Notes: generated from the sequence alone by a model not told the origin. DNA of 38,828 bases from Candidatus Kinetoplastidibacterium crithidiae (GCA_019278155.1 JADMLC010000007.1:1-38828); one strand, 5' to 3'; shown: positions 19,058 to 28,194, numbered from the stretch's first letter. Numbers and translations: made by a program.

Positions 19058-19696
19058 ATGTCAGATATATCAAACTTACGCCAAAACTATTACAAAGATC
19101 AAATAATAGAAAAAAATTTATTACACTCTCCTTTTGATCAATTTAGTTTATGGTTCTCAGATGCTGTAGACAATAAAATATATGAACCTAACACAATGAT
19201 TTTAAGCACAGTAAATGAAAAACTACAACCATCTTCTAGAATATTATTATTAAAAAACTTTGATAACGATGGCTTTGTTTTTTATACTAACTATAAATCT
19301 CGCAAGGGGTTAGATTTAATGAACAATCCTAAGGCTTGTCTACTCTTCTTTTGGCCAACTTTAGAGCGTCAAATTAGGATAGAAGGAATTATTAATAAAG
19401 TTTCTTCTAAAGAATCTGATGAATATTTTAGAAGCCGTCCATTAGATTCTAAAATCGGAGCATGGGCTTCTATTCAAAGCGAACAAATTGAAAATCGCAA
19501 AATACTCGAAGACAAAGAAAAATACTTTCAAAAAAAATTCGGTGATAATCCTCCAAGACCTGACTATTGGGGCGGATATAATCTCAAACCATCATATTTT
19601 GAATTCTGGCAAGGAAGACCTTCTAGATTACATGATAGAATTACATATGTTTTGGAGAATGATAATTGCTGGAGCATAAAAAGACTATCTCCATAA
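19058..19696 (+). CDS. pdxH: Pyridoxamine/pyridoxine 5'-phosphate oxidase
   Basis: FMN enzyme that oxidises PNP or PMP to pyridoxal 5'-phosphate, the last step of vitamin B6 activation or salvage. The 212-residue protein has the family features in order: LRQNYYKDQI at the N-terminus, PSSRILLLKNFDNDGFVFYTNY (FMN-binding region, about 50-72), SRKG, ARLLFFWP-like CLLFFWPTLERQIRIEG, SRPLDSKIGAWAS and the C-terminal signature FWQGRPSRLHDRI. Length is normal. A flavin reductase-like gene starts 44 bp downstream on the same strand and could share the transcript and FMN. Confidence 0.95.
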   Translation: MSDISNLRQNYYKDQIIEKNLLHSPFDQFSLWFSDAVDNKIYEPNTMILSTVNEKLQPSSRILLLKNFDNDGFVFYTNYKSRKGLDLMNNPKACLLFFWPTLERQIRIEGIINKVSSKESDEYFRSRPLDSKIGAWASIQSEQIENRKILEDKEKYFQKKFGDNPPRPDYWGGYNLKPSYFEFWQGRPSRLHDRITYVLENDNCWSIKRLSP

Positions 19697-19740
19697 AACA
19701 TCATAAAAATAATAAAAGTACAAACATAATATATATCACT

Positions 19741-20217
19741 ATGGAAGAAAAATTACGAAAATCATTTGGCAGATATGTTACTGGAGTAGCTATTGCAAGC
19801 ACAAATTATCTCAGTGATAAAGCTATCGGATTAACTATAAATTCATTCTCATCATTATCTCTTAATCCAGCAATGGTAATCTGGAATATTTCTATTAAAT
19901 CATCAGCAAAAAATATATTTACAAATTGTAATAATTATGTAATACAAATCTTATCTAATAAACAAGCTAATCTTGCAAATATGTTTTCTAAAAAAAATCT
20001 TTTTGAAAGATTTGATGAAGTAACAAAAACAATGTCACCAAGTGGCACTTTTATGATAAATGATAATTTTACTGCATGGTTTGATTGTTACAATTACAAG
20101 CAATATGTTGAGGGCGATCATATTATAATGATAGGAAAGGTCGAACATTTTTTTTATTCAGAAATTAATCCTTTAATTTTTTATAATGGAAAACTGAATG
20201 AAAATTTCAATTTTTAA
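19741..20217 (+). CDS. Flavin reductase-like domain protein
   Basis: Probable FMN-binding split-barrel protein of the flavin reductase family (HpaC/RutF type), which reduce flavin with NAD(P)H for a partner or act as general flavin reductases. I start it at the ATG at 19741 (MEEKLRKSFGRYVTGVAIAS), giving 158 residues; the open frame upstream overlaps pdxH and has no family sequence. RYVTGVAIAS (about 10-19), GLTINSFSSLSLNPAMVIWNI (FMN site) and GDHIIMIGKVEHF match the family. No partner oxygenase is nearby, so the substrate is unknown. It ends 8 bp from the convergent FtsK-domain gene. Confidence 0.82.
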   Translation: MEEKLRKSFGRYVTGVAIASTNYLSDKAIGLTINSFSSLSLNPAMVIWNISIKSSAKNIFTNCNNYVIQILSNKQANLANMFSKKNLFERFDEVTKTMSPSGTFMINDNFTAWFDCYNYKQYVEGDHIIMIGKVEHFFYSEINPLIFYNGKLNENFNF

Positions 20218-20225
20218 TGAATTAT

Positions 20226-20876
20226 TTAAAATATGTCATAAAAATTTAATAATGACTCAAGAAAAACAAACCAAGAAAAAGAAAAAAATAAGCTAAATCC
20301 TATTAACAGCAAAGCAAAAAAAAATAACTTTGTAGATAATAATCCGAATGAAAAATAAACATAATTCGTTATTAAATTACCTAATAAACAACCAGAAATA
20401 CAAATATCAATAAATGTTGCCGGCATATATGAACAAAAAAAAGTTACATATAACGATTCTATGCCTAAAGACCCTAATAAAATGAAGATAAACCCAATCA
20501 TTTTTTTTAAAAAATCATTTTTTTCAACATTAGATAAGTTAAAATATATCAATCTATATAACTTAATAATAAAATAAGATAATAAAAATATAAACCAATA
20601 AGAAGAGAAACCAAAAAATTTTAATAAAAAATTAGAAAAATAGAATCCTACAATACCACCATGATTTTTCAAAGCAAAATAAAGATTATCTGATATCAAT
20701 TTATGATCTTCAGAACTCCAGGTAAACAAGCTTATTGATAACCAAATAGTTAAAATAATCAAAGAAATAACACAAACTTCATATATAGTAGTGGAAATTT
20801 TTATCAAAGAAATTTTTTTTCTAAAACTATCTAGCACTTGCAAAAACATATTAAATATTTTATATCGTCGAAACAT
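20226..20876 (-). CDS. ftsK: FtsK N-terminal four-helix membrane domain only (motor absent)
   Basis: FtsK joins the divisome through a four-helix membrane domain and pumps DNA with a C-terminal hexameric motor. This 216-residue protein matches only the membrane domain: helix 1 at about 33-50 followed by FTWSSED, then NHGGIVGFYFSNFLLKFFGFSS, a helix within KMIGFIFILLGSLGIESLY, and a last helix in LLLIGFSLFFSFSWFVFLE, where FSLFFxFSW is typical of FtsK. It stops about 10 residues after this. The linker, Walker motifs and gamma domain are missing, and only 8 bp remain before the neighbouring gene, so no motor remnant exists here. The frame is open throughout, suggesting a functional division protein rather than a decaying pseudogene. 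It is divergent from trxB, as I recall for Bordetella. Confidence 0.8.
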   Translation of the reverse strand: MFRRYKIFNMFLQVLDSFRKKISLIKISTTIYEVCVISLIILTIWLSISLFTWSSEDHKLISDNLYFALKNHGGIVGFYFSNFLLKFFGFSSYWFIFLLSYFIIKLYRLIYFNLSNVEKNDFLKKMIGFIFILLGSLGIESLYVTFFCSYMPATFIDICISGCLLGNLITNYVYFSFGLLSTKLFFFALLLIGFSLFFSFSWFVFLESLLNFYDIF

Positions 20877-20925
20877 ATGTAAAATTATGATTTATATAAT
20901 TGTTGAAACTTAAAAAGGTAATGCC

Positions 20926-21882
20926 ATGTCTACAAATACTAAAAATACTAAAGTTCTAATAATTGGCTCTGGACCTGCTGGATATACTGCAGGTCTCTAT
21001 GCAGCAAGAGCAAATCTAGACCCGATAATTATTACAGGCTTAAATAAAGGAGGTCAACTAATGAACACGTTAGAAATAGAAAATTGGCCAACTATAGAAA
21101 AAATAGATGGACCTGGACTTATGGATCTATTTTCAAAACATGTCAATAAATTTAATGTTAAAGTAATTTCCGACATTATGATAGATGTCGATTTTTCAAA
21201 AAGACCTTTTATAGTAAAAACTGAAAGTGGATGTAATTATGTTTGTCAAACAATCATTATAGCAACAGGAGCTTCTGCAAAAAAACTTAATATTGAATCA
21301 GAAGAAAAATATAGTGGTTTAGGTGTATCATACTGCGCAACTTGTGATGGACCATTTTATAAGAATAAAAATGTACTGGTAGTAGGAGGAGGAAATACTG
21401 CTATAGAAGACGCCTTATATTTATCTAAAATATGCAATAAAGTAACCTTAATACACCGTCATGACAAATTTAAAGCCGAAGCCATACTCCTTGAAAAACT
21501 TCTAAAAAAATCACAAGAAGGCATAATAAATGTAAAAACATTTTTCAATATCAGTGAAATAATTGGAGATAAACATGGTGTGACAGGAGCAAAAATAATA
21601 AATTCAAAATCAAATAAACAAGAAGAGTTAATATTAGATGGAATATTTATAGCAATAGGACATAATCCAAATACTGCAGTTTTTAAAAACAAAATTGAAA
21701 TGGTTAATGGATATTTAGTAACAAAAAAAGGATCTGACAATTTTCAAACAATGACTTCAATACCAGGAATCTTTGCCGCAGGAGATGTACAAGACAGCAT
21801 ATATAGACAAGCAATAACTAGTGCAGGAACAGGTTGCATGGCAGCTTTAGATGCACAAAAATGGCTAGAAAATAATGGGTAG
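20926..21882 (+). CDS. trxB: Thioredoxin reductase
   Basis: NADPH-dependent flavoenzyme that keeps thioredoxin reduced in the cytoplasm. The 318-residue protein has the FAD motif GSGPAGYTAGLYAARA (about 15-30), the redox-active CATC at C137-C140 in YCATCDGPFY, the NADPH motif VGGGNTAIEDALYL (about 153-166), and the C-terminal FAD segment FAAGDVQDSIYRQAITSAGTG. An AAGG-type ribosome binding site precedes the ATG. The last codons overlap the start of the Smr-domain gene by 8 bp, so the two are translationally linked. Confidence 0.96.
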   Translation: MSTNTKNTKVLIIGSGPAGYTAGLYAARANLDPIIITGLNKGGQLMNTLEIENWPTIEKIDGPGLMDLFSKHVNKFNVKVISDIMIDVDFSKRPFIVKTESGCNYVCQTIIIATGASAKKLNIESEEKYSGLGVSYCATCDGPFYKNKNVLVVGGGNTAIEDALYLSKICNKVTLIHRHDKFKAEAILLEKLLKKSQEGIINVKTFFNISEIIGDKHGVTGAKIINSKSNKQEELILDGIFIAIGHNPNTAVFKNKIEMVNGYLVTKKGSDNFQTMTSIPGIFAAGDVQDSIYRQAITSAGTGCMAALDAQKWLENNG

Positions 21883-22426
21883 AATAAAATTATTAAAGAT
21901 AGAAGATTTTAAAAAAAAATATCTAACAAAAACTAAAAACTCAGATAAATATTATTTAAAAGAAAATAAAAGCAATAAATTTAAGTCTATTATTAAGAAT
22001 AAAATAACTAATTATGATATAATTGGGTGTGATATTTCTGATCAATTGGAAATGTCTCATGTGTTATCTGATGATGGAAAATCTTTTATTAGGAACAATT
22101 CAGACCCTAATATTGCAAAAAACTTAAAAAATGGCAAGTGGCCTATAAAAGCAATATTAGACTTACATGGTCTAAAAGTAGATAGCGCAAGAGAACTTTT
22201 AAATAAATTTATTCAGGAATGCTATCAAAAAAACATGCGATGCATAAAAATCATTCATGGAAAAGGCTATGGCTCTAATAGCAATATAGGACCAGTTTTA
22301 AAACAAAAAGTGCCATCATGGCTAGTTCAAATAGAAAAAGTTCAAGCATTTTCAGAAGCTTCTAAACATGAAGGTGGTACCGGAGCTGTAGTAATATTAA
22401 TACAACAAAAAATAAGATCTAAATGA
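21875..22426 (+). CDS. Smr-domain protein
   Basis: The 183-residue protein has a lysine-rich N-terminal half without recognisable domain and a C-terminal Smr domain (about 95-180) with DLHG at about 97-100 and HGKGYGS near 128-134. Smr domains, related to the C-terminus of MutS2, often act as nucleases on DNA or RNA; the specific role of the free-standing proteobacterial form is less clear. The start overlaps the trxB end by 8 bp, and the stop overlaps the start of the downstream transporter gene in an ATGA, giving a tightly coupled three-gene unit. I give no gene symbol because the ortholog assignment is not secure. Confidence 0.85.
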   Translation: MGRIKLLKIEDFKKKYLTKTKNSDKYYLKENKSNKFKSIIKNKITNYDIIGCDISDQLEMSHVLSDDGKSFIRNNSDPNIAKNLKNGKWPIKAILDLHGLKVDSARELLNKFIQECYQKNMRCIKIIHGKGYGSNSNIGPVLKQKVPSWLVQIEKVQAFSEASKHEGGTGAVVILIQQKIRSK

Positions 22427-22749
22427 AATTTATCTATTTATCTATTGCAATTATTACTGAATTAATGGCAACAATAGCACTAAAAAACTCTATCGGTTTT
22501 ACAAAACTTTGGCCTTCTTTATTTACTTGCACATTCTATTTTATATCAACCTACTTTTTATCACTAACTCTTGAGGAAATACCAGTAGGAGTTGCTTACG
22601 CAATATGGTGTGGAGTTGGAATAGTTCTAGTTTCAATAATAGGAGCCTTTTTTTTCAAACAAAAACTCGACGCCCCAGCTATCATAGGAATATCGATGAT
22701 AGTACTGGGGGTAGTAATAATGAACTTATTCTCTAAGGTTAGTGTATAA
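22423..22749 (+). CDS. Small multidrug resistance (EmrE-like) transporter
   Basis: Four-helix inner-membrane drug/proton antiporter subunit of the SMR family, which works as a dimer. The 108-residue protein has the essential membrane glutamate at E13 in helix 1, LWPS at about 29-32, helix 2-3 with IPVGVAYAIWCGVGIVLVS (a near match to EmrE) and helix 4 LDAPAIIGISMIVLGVVIMNL. The substrate is unknown; some SMR proteins export guanidinium or polyamines rather than drugs. It overlaps the Smr-domain gene by 4 bp and ends 16 bp from convergent arcD. Retention of an efflux pump in a host-dependent bacterium suggests a metabolite role, an inference. Confidence 0.88.
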   Translation: MKFIYLSIAIITELMATIALKNSIGFTKLWPSLFTCTFYFISTYFLSLTLEEIPVGVAYAIWCGVGIVLVSIIGAFFFKQKLDAPAIIGISMIVLGVVIMNLFSKVSV

Positions 22750-22765
22750 AAAACTAATTAAATAC

Positions 22766-24202
22766 CTATATAACTATATTACCATTTACTAAACTAAATA
22801 TAGCAATGAAAGCACCTATCATTGCTATGGAAAATATCACAAGCTCACTAGTAGAAAAAATTTTATTTATTTTTTGTTCTCTCTTGGTTAAAATAAAAAA
22901 AATTGTACCAGGTCCATATAAAACAGCAGATAAAAGAAGATATTTAAGACCTCCTGCATATATTAACCAAGTTGTGAATATAGTGGCCAAAGCCCCGCAA
23001 ATAATATCAAACTTTCTTTGTTTATAATCTTTTGCAAGATAAGTTTCTCCCGTAAAAGAAAGTTTAAATCCATAAGCTGCAACCAAAAGATAAGGGATAA
23101 GATTCATAGAGCTAGTTAGCTCTCTTGCTAAAACAAAAGCTTCTTGTGCTAGAACAGTAATAATAAGAAAAACCTGTATGGTTATATTTGTCATCCATAG
23201 TGCGGCAGATGGAACTTTATTTTTATTTTCTATCATTAAAAACTTCGGCATTGTACCAGATGCAGCTGCAGTATATAAAACTTCTGCTGCTAATAAAGAC
23301 CAAGAAAGATAGGCGCCTAATACAGCTATTAACAAACCAAATCCTATTAAAACAGCTCCCCAATCACCAACAACTGCTTGCAATACGCCAGACATAGATG
23401 GATTTCTTAGTCCAGCCAGTTCATCACGATCCATAACACCATATGAAAGCATGGTAATTAAAATTAATATAATTAAAACACTGATGAATCCAAATAAAGT
23501 TGCCACTCCAACATCTTTTCTATTTTTTGCATAACGAGAATAAACACTTGCACCTTCTATCCCTAAAAATACAAATACAGTTACAAGCATTGTTCCTCTA
23601 ATCTGTTCAAAAATACTAGACCAACTAAATTCTCCTCCACCCCAAAAATTTTTCATAAAAATTTCCGGTTTAAATCCAATAGCGACTAATATCAAAAACA
23701 TAATTATTGGAATAATTTTAGAAATTGTGACTATATTGTTAATATAATCTGCTTCTTTAATTCCCCTTAAAATCAAAAAATGAAAGGCCCATAACACTAA
23801 TGATGATAATAACACTGCATATATTGTAGTTCCATCATCTAAAACAGGAAAAACCGCACCCATTGTAGAATTTATGATGATAAGATATGTTACATTACCT
23901 AAACAAGTACCAGCCCAATATCCCCAGGCAGATGAGAAACCTAAATAATCTCCAAAACCAGCTTGTGCATAAGAGTGAACTCCAGAATCTAAATTTGGTT
24001 TCCTACAAGACAAACTCTGAAAAACAAAGGCCAACATTAGCATGCCAAAACCAGAAATAGACCAGGCAATCAAAGCTCCAAATGGACCAGTTACTTGACC
24101 AAAATGTTGGGGTAGAGAGAAAATACCTGCACCAACCATAGAACCTACAACCATAGCGGTCAGTGTCATAACAGAAAGTTTCTGAGTACTGGACTCACTC
24201 AT
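22766..24202 (-). CDS. arcD: Arginine:ornithine antiporter-like APC transporter (ArcD family)
   Basis: Inner-membrane amino acid/polyamine antiporter with about 12-13 hydrophobic helices over 478 residues. The N-terminal GSMVGAGIFSLPQHFG (about 20-35) is the substrate-binding helix motif of the basic amino acid antiporter branch, and GGIKEADYIN-like RGIKEADYINNIVTISKIIP, EGASVYSRYAKNR and SSWSLLAAEVLY-like WSLLAAEVLYTAA are further ArcD features. A GGGAG ribosome binding site lies 9 bases before the ATG. Arginine/ornithine exchange is the best guess; lysine/cadaverine or arginine/agmatine exchange cannot be excluded. In a trypanosomatid symbiont such exchange with the host urea-cycle intermediates would make sense. 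Confidence 0.82.
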   Translation of the reverse strand: MSESSTQKLSVMTLTAMVVGSMVGAGIFSLPQHFGQVTGPFGALIAWSISGFGMLMLAFVFQSLSCRKPNLDSGVHSYAQAGFGDYLGFSSAWGYWAGTCLGNVTYLIIINSTMGAVFPVLDDGTTIYAVLLSSLVLWAFHFLILRGIKEADYINNIVTISKIIPIIMFLILVAIGFKPEIFMKNFWGGGEFSWSSIFEQIRGTMLVTVFVFLGIEGASVYSRYAKNRKDVGVATLFGFISVLIILILITMLSYGVMDRDELAGLRNPSMSGVLQAVVGDWGAVLIGFGLLIAVLGAYLSWSLLAAEVLYTAAASGTMPKFLMIENKNKVPSAALWMTNITIQVFLIITVLAQEAFVLARELTSSMNLIPYLLVAAYGFKLSFTGETYLAKDYKQRKFDIICGALATIFTTWLIYAGGLKYLLLSAVLYGPGTIFFILTKREQKINKIFSTSELVIFSIAMIGAFIAIFSLVNGNIVI

Positions 24203-24334
24203 ATAAATATACTCCCATTTGTCTATTACAAAATCTTATTCTAAATAATATTCAAGGAAAAGCATCATAAAAACCATAATAAAATATAACTATAAAAGCT
24301 AATATGATGAATTAAATTATTTCAAATATTGAAA

Positions 24335-24381
24335 AGTATCATTATATAGTCTTTAGCAAAGAAGTATATTATAATGATACT
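24335..24381. repeat. Inverted repeat between divergent arcD and DUF1841 gene
   Basis: AGTATCATTATA at 24335-24346 and its exact reverse complement TATAATGATACT at 24370-24381 form 12-bp arms around 23 bases. It lies in the 271-bp gap between the divergent starts of arcD and the DUF1841 gene, and no T run follows. I see no other structure or gene in this gap. Confidence 0.55.
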
Positions 24382-24473
24382 AATTATAATTTATTGAATA
24401 AAAAAACGATTATAAATCAATTGCAAAAATATATGCAAAATAACTCTATTCTTAGTAAACAAATTAGTTTTTT

Positions 24474-24908
24474 ATGTTTAATCCTTCCATAGAACAGGTC
24501 AGGTTTTTTTTTATTGAGGCGTGGGGAAAATTCAACAACCCCAAAACTCAATTGCTCTTATCTCCAATAGAATTATTAGCCACAGAGGCGATAAAAGAAC
24601 ATCCTGAATATCATAAGTTTTTGAAAGATAGAGACTCTGTAAAAAAAGATTATAATTTCAAAGAATTAAATCATAATCCATTTCTACATTTATCTATGCA
24701 TCTTGCTATATCTGAACAAATAATTATAGACCAACCTTTTGGCATAAAAGAAGCATACGTAAAATTATCAGAAAAAACCAATAAACACAAAGCAACTCAC
24801 GACCTAATAAAATGTTTAGAAACTGTAATGCATGAAAGTCGTATAAACAAATACCAAATCAACCACACAAGATACATAGAACTTATAAAAATAATATCAT
24901 CAATCTAA
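24474..24908 (+). CDS. DUF1841 family protein
   Basis: A conserved protein of unknown function found in beta- and gammaproteobacteria. The 144-residue sequence starts MFNPSIEQVRFFF and carries the family pattern LSPIELLATEAIKEHPEYHKFL (about 31-52), NPFLHLSMHLAISEQI with its clustered histidines, and HKATHDLIKCLETVMHE (about 104-120). It has no signal peptide or membrane segment and looks all-helical. The His/Glu pattern would suit metal binding, a guess. It ends 15 bp from convergent dnaJ. Confidence 0.82.
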   Translation: MFNPSIEQVRFFFIEAWGKFNNPKTQLLLSPIELLATEAIKEHPEYHKFLKDRDSVKKDYNFKELNHNPFLHLSMHLAISEQIIIDQPFGIKEAYVKLSEKTNKHKATHDLIKCLETVMHESRINKYQINHTRYIELIKIISSI

Positions 24909-24923
24909 ACAAATCATTATTAA

Positions 24924-26042
24924 TCAACTAAAAAATTCTTTAACCCTATCTGTCCATGATTTACTGTTTGGTGAATGACGACCACCAGTATCTTTAAGAG
25001 ACGCCTCAAAATTTCTTAATATTTTTTTCTGCTCTTCATTGAGTTTAACAGGGATTTCTACTATAACATGGCAATACAAATCACCAGTATGACTAGATCT
25101 CATGCTCTTTATGCCTTTTCCTTTTAGTCTAAAAATCTTACCAGATTGAGTTCCCTCTGGAATAGAAATTTCAGCCTTGCCATTTAGAGTAGGGACTTGT
25201 ACAGATCCACCTAAAGCAGCAGTAGTAAATGGTATTGTTAGTTCACAATGCAAGTTCTCAGAATCTCTTTGGAAAATTTTATGTTTCTTAACATGTATTT
25301 CCACATATAAATCACCTGGTGGACCTCCATGCAAACCAGGCTCTCCATTACCAGCCAAACGTATCCTCATTCCATCATCAACACCAATAGGAATGTTCAC
25401 TTGCAAAGTTTTTTTACTACTAGTCTTCCCTATGCCATTACAAACAGTACATGGATCACTTATTTCTTCACCAACCCCACGACAAACATGACATGTCTGT
25501 TGAACGCTAAAAAAACCTTGCTGCATTCTTACAGAACCTTTTCCTCCGCATAAAGAACATTTTTTTGGAGAATCTCCAGACTTAGATCTTTTCCCATTAC
25601 ATCCTTTACAAGTATCCCAACCAGGAACGCGAATATCAACATTACAACCGCTAGCAGCTTGTTCTAGAGTAATTTCTAGATCATATTTCAAATCAGATCC
25701 ACGAAAACGACTGCTATCATCTCTTTTCCCGGAAGAACCAAATATCTCACCAAAAATATCGCCAAAAGCATCTGCAAATCCACCTTCCATTCCTTGCCCA
25801 GCAGAGAATCCATTTTGACCAGACCAGGAATGCCCGAATCGATCATAAGCAGATCTTTTATCTGAATTACCAAGAACTTCATAGGCTTCATTTATTTCTT
25901 TAAACTTATCTTCAGCTTCTTTATTATTAGGATTCCGATCAGGATGATACTTCATAGCTAACTTACGATAAGCTTTTTTTATTTCTTCTTCAGAGGCATT
26001 TCGCTTTAAACCTAATACTTCATAAAAATCACGTTTTGACAT
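24924..26042 (-). CDS. dnaJ: Chaperone DnaJ (Hsp40)
   Basis: Co-chaperone that delivers substrates to DnaK and stimulates its ATPase. I choose the ATG at 26042 ([12 protein letters not shown]), giving 372 residues; a GTG three codons upstream is possible. Domains in order: J domain (1-70) with HPD at 33-35, a Gly/Phe-rich segment (about 75-105), a zinc domain with four CxxCxGxG-like repeats, and two C-terminal substrate domains. The first zinc repeat reads CKGCNGKR, lacking the last glycine; the other three fit. A strong terminator separates it from dnaK upstream, so it needs read-through or its own promoter, for which I see no clear candidate. Confidence 0.96.
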   Translation of the reverse strand: MSKRDFYEVLGLKRNASEEEIKKAYRKLAMKYHPDRNPNNKEAEDKFKEINEAYEVLGNSDKRSAYDRFGHSWSGQNGFSAGQGMEGGFADAFGDIFGEIFGSSGKRDDSSRFRGSDLKYDLEITLEQAASGCNVDIRVPGWDTCKGCNGKRSKSGDSPKKCSLCGGKGSVRMQQGFFSVQQTCHVCRGVGEEISDPCTVCNGIGKTSSKKTLQVNIPIGVDDGMRIRLAGNGEPGLHGGPPGDLYVEIHVKKHKIFQRDSENLHCELTIPFTTAALGGSVQVPTLNGKAEISIPEGTQSGKIFRLKGKGIKSMRSSHTGDLYCHVIVEIPVKLNEEQKKILRNFEASLKDTGGRHSPNSKSWTDRVKEFFS

Positions 26043-26090
26043 ATCCAACACACAATTTGAGTTCGTTAAAAAGAAATTTTCTACTAATAC

Positions 26091-26117
26091 GAAAAAAGCC
26101 CGAGAAAACTCGGACTT
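26091..26117 (-). terminator. Rho-independent terminator after dnaK
   Basis: On the minus strand AAGTCCGAG (26117-26109), loop TTTT and CTCGGGCTT (26104-26096) form a 9-bp stem with one G-U pair, followed by TTTTT. It is the most GC-rich intergenic hairpin in the window and lies 20 bp past the dnaK stop codon, before dnaJ. Confidence 0.88.
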
Positions 26118-26136
26118 TTAATTTAAACAAAGAAAA

Positions 26137-28056
26137 TTAATCTTTCTTAACTTCTTTAAATTCGGCATCAACAATATCTTTATCAGAGGTTGCTTCACCA
26201 GCTGTTTCATTAACATCATTGTGACTTTCTGATTTATTATCAGAATAAATCTTTTCACCTAACTTCTGAGTAGCAATTGAAAGAGCTGTCATTTTAGAAT
26301 CTATCTCTGATTTGTCTGATCCTTTTAATGCATTTTCAAGATCTTTAATCGCATTCTCTATATTTTCTTTCTCAGATGATTCTAATTTTTCCCCATTTTC
26401 AGAAATAGATTTACGTGTAATATGAATCAAACTATCAGCCTGATTTCTTGCTAATGCCAATTCTGCAATACGATGATCTTCTTCTGCATTTGCTTCTGCA
26501 TCCTTAATCATCTTTTGAATTTCTTGTTCAGATAATCCTGAATTAGCCTTGATGGTAATCTTCTTCTCCTTACCTGTTCCTTTATCTTTTGCAGAAACAT
26601 GTAAAATACCATTAGCGTCAATATCAAAAGTAACTTCTATTTGTGGAACACCACGAGCTGCAGCAGGAAGACCCTCCAAATTAAATTCGCCAAGAACTTT
26701 ATTAGCTGAGGCCAACTCTCTTTCTCCCTGACATACTTTGATTGTTACAGAAGGTTGATTATCTTCTGCTGTAGAAAACACTTGAGAATACCTAGTAGGT
26801 ATAGTCGTGTTTTTCTGAATCATTTTTGTCATAACCCCACCAAGGGTTTCAATTCCAAGAGACAATGGAGTAACATCTAATAAAAGAACATCTTTTCTTT
26901 CACCAGACAAAACAGAACCTTGTATAGCGGCGCCAGCAGCTACAGCCTCATCAGGGTTAATATCTTTTCTTGGCTCCTTACCAAAAAAACTCCTGACCTT
27001 CTCCTGAACTTTTGGCATACGTGTCATGCCACCAACCAAAATAACATCATCTATATCAGAAGCAGAAATACCTGCGTCTTTAATAGCTATCTTACAAGGC
27101 TCAATTGTACGATCTATCAAACCTTCAACCATAGACTCCAACTTAGCTCTAGAAATTTTTACATTTAAATGCTTAGGACCAGAAGAATCAGCAGTTATAT
27201 AAGGCAAATTGATCTCAGTTTGCTGGGATGAAGAAAGCTCTATTTTTGCTCTTTCTGCAGATTCTTTTAACCTTTGTAAAGCTAGTATATCTTTAGAGAG
27301 ATCAAGACCTTGATCCTTTTTAAATTCAGCTATTATATATTCAATAATACACTGATCAAAATCTTCTCCACCTAAAAAAGTATCCCCATTAGTAGATAAT
27401 ACTTCAAACTGTTTTTCCCCATCTACTTCTGCTATTTCTATTATTGAAATATCAAAAGTTCCTCCACCAAGATCATATACCGCTATCTTCTTATCACCTT
27501 TTTCTGCTCTATCAAGCCCAAATGCTAAAGCTGCAGCAGTTGGTTCATTAATTATTCTTTTTACGTCTAAACCTGCAATTTTACCTGCATCTTTAGTAGC
27601 CTGCCTTTGACTATCATTAAAATAAGCTGGCACTGTTATTACAGCATCAGTTACTTCCTCGCCCAAATAGTCCTCAGCTGTTTTCTTCATCTTTCTTAGA
27701 ATTTCAGCTGATACCTGTGGAGGGGCTATTTTCTTTCCACGAATTTCTATCCATGCATCATTATTGTCAGCTTTAACAATAGAGTAAGGCATAAGAGAAA
27801 TATCTTTCTGAACAGCCTTTTCCTCAAATTTCCTTCCAATTAAACGCTTACTTGCATACACAGTATTCTTCGAATTTGTAACAGCCTGCCTCTTTGCTGG
27901 AGTACCAACTAAAATTTCACCATCTTCCATATAGGCAACTATAGATGGTGTAGTACGAGCACCCTCGGCATTTTCTATTATTTTTATTTGGTTTCCATCC
28001 ATAACAGCTACACAGCTATTTGTAGTACCTAAATCGATACCTATAGTTTTTCCCAT
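26137..28056 (-). CDS. dnaK: Molecular chaperone DnaK (Hsp70)
   Basis: ATP-driven chaperone. The 639-residue protein has all Hsp70 parts: phosphate loop GIDLGTTNS (5-13), the [20 protein letters not shown] segment (split around 150-170), the second phosphate motif [12 protein letters not shown], the adenosine motif [13 protein letters not shown], the [11 protein letters not shown] linker region, the substrate-binding domain, and a C-terminal tail ending [10 protein letters not shown], the usual EEVKD-like end. Length is normal. An AAGGT site lies upstream of the ATG, and a near-consensus sigma-32 promoter lies 64 bp upstream. A terminator follows the stop. With grpE and dnaJ alongside, the full Hsp70 cycle is encoded here. 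Confidence 0.98.
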   Translation of the reverse strand: MGKTIGIDLGTTNSCVAVMDGNQIKIIENAEGARTTPSIVAYMEDGEILVGTPAKRQAVTNSKNTVYASKRLIGRKFEEKAVQKDISLMPYSIVKADNNDAWIEIRGKKIAPPQVSAEILRKMKKTAEDYLGEEVTDAVITVPAYFNDSQRQATKDAGKIAGLDVKRIINEPTAAALAFGLDRAEKGDKKIAVYDLGGGTFDISIIEIAEVDGEKQFEVLSTNGDTFLGGEDFDQCIIEYIIAEFKKDQGLDLSKDILALQRLKESAERAKIELSSSQQTEINLPYITADSSGPKHLNVKISRAKLESMVEGLIDRTIEPCKIAIKDAGISASDIDDVILVGGMTRMPKVQEKVRSFFGKEPRKDINPDEAVAAGAAIQGSVLSGERKDVLLLDVTPLSLGIETLGGVMTKMIQKNTTIPTRYSQVFSTAEDNQPSVTIKVCQGERELASANKVLGEFNLEGLPAAARGVPQIEVTFDIDANGILHVSAKDKGTGKEKKITIKANSGLSEQEIQKMIKDAEANAEEDHRIAELALARNQADSLIHITRKSISENGEKLESSEKENIENAIKDLENALKGSDKSEIDSKMTALSIATQKLGEKIYSDNKSESHNDVNETAGEATSDKDIVDAEFKEVKKD

Positions 28057-28119
28057 AGCGTCTTTACCTTGAATAAATAATACTGATTAATGTTGTAAAA
28101 CAAACTTTCCTGATCTTTA

Positions 28120-28146
28120 ATTTGGGGTTAAAGAATATTTTTCAAG
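28120..28146 (-). promoter_or_regulatory. Sigma-32 (heat-shock) promoter of dnaK
   Basis: Reading the minus strand, CTTGAA (28146-28141; the next base extends it to CTTGAAA) is separated by 13 bases from CCCCAAAT (28127-28120). The RpoH consensus is CTTGAA-N13-15-CCCCATNT, so box sequence and spacing both fit with one mismatch. It lies in the 138-bp gap between grpE and dnaK and predicts a transcript start about 55 bases before the dnaK ATG. I see no CIRCE-type HrcA operator here. Confidence 0.82.
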
Positions 28147-28194
28147 ATCAATTGTTAGAAAAAACGATTATCTATAATAATTCTCAAAAATACA

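Noticed and set aside
24428-24493. Short ATG frame (19 codons) overlapping the DUF1841 start
   Set aside because: No ribosome binding site, overlaps a better-supported gene, and no recognisable sequence.
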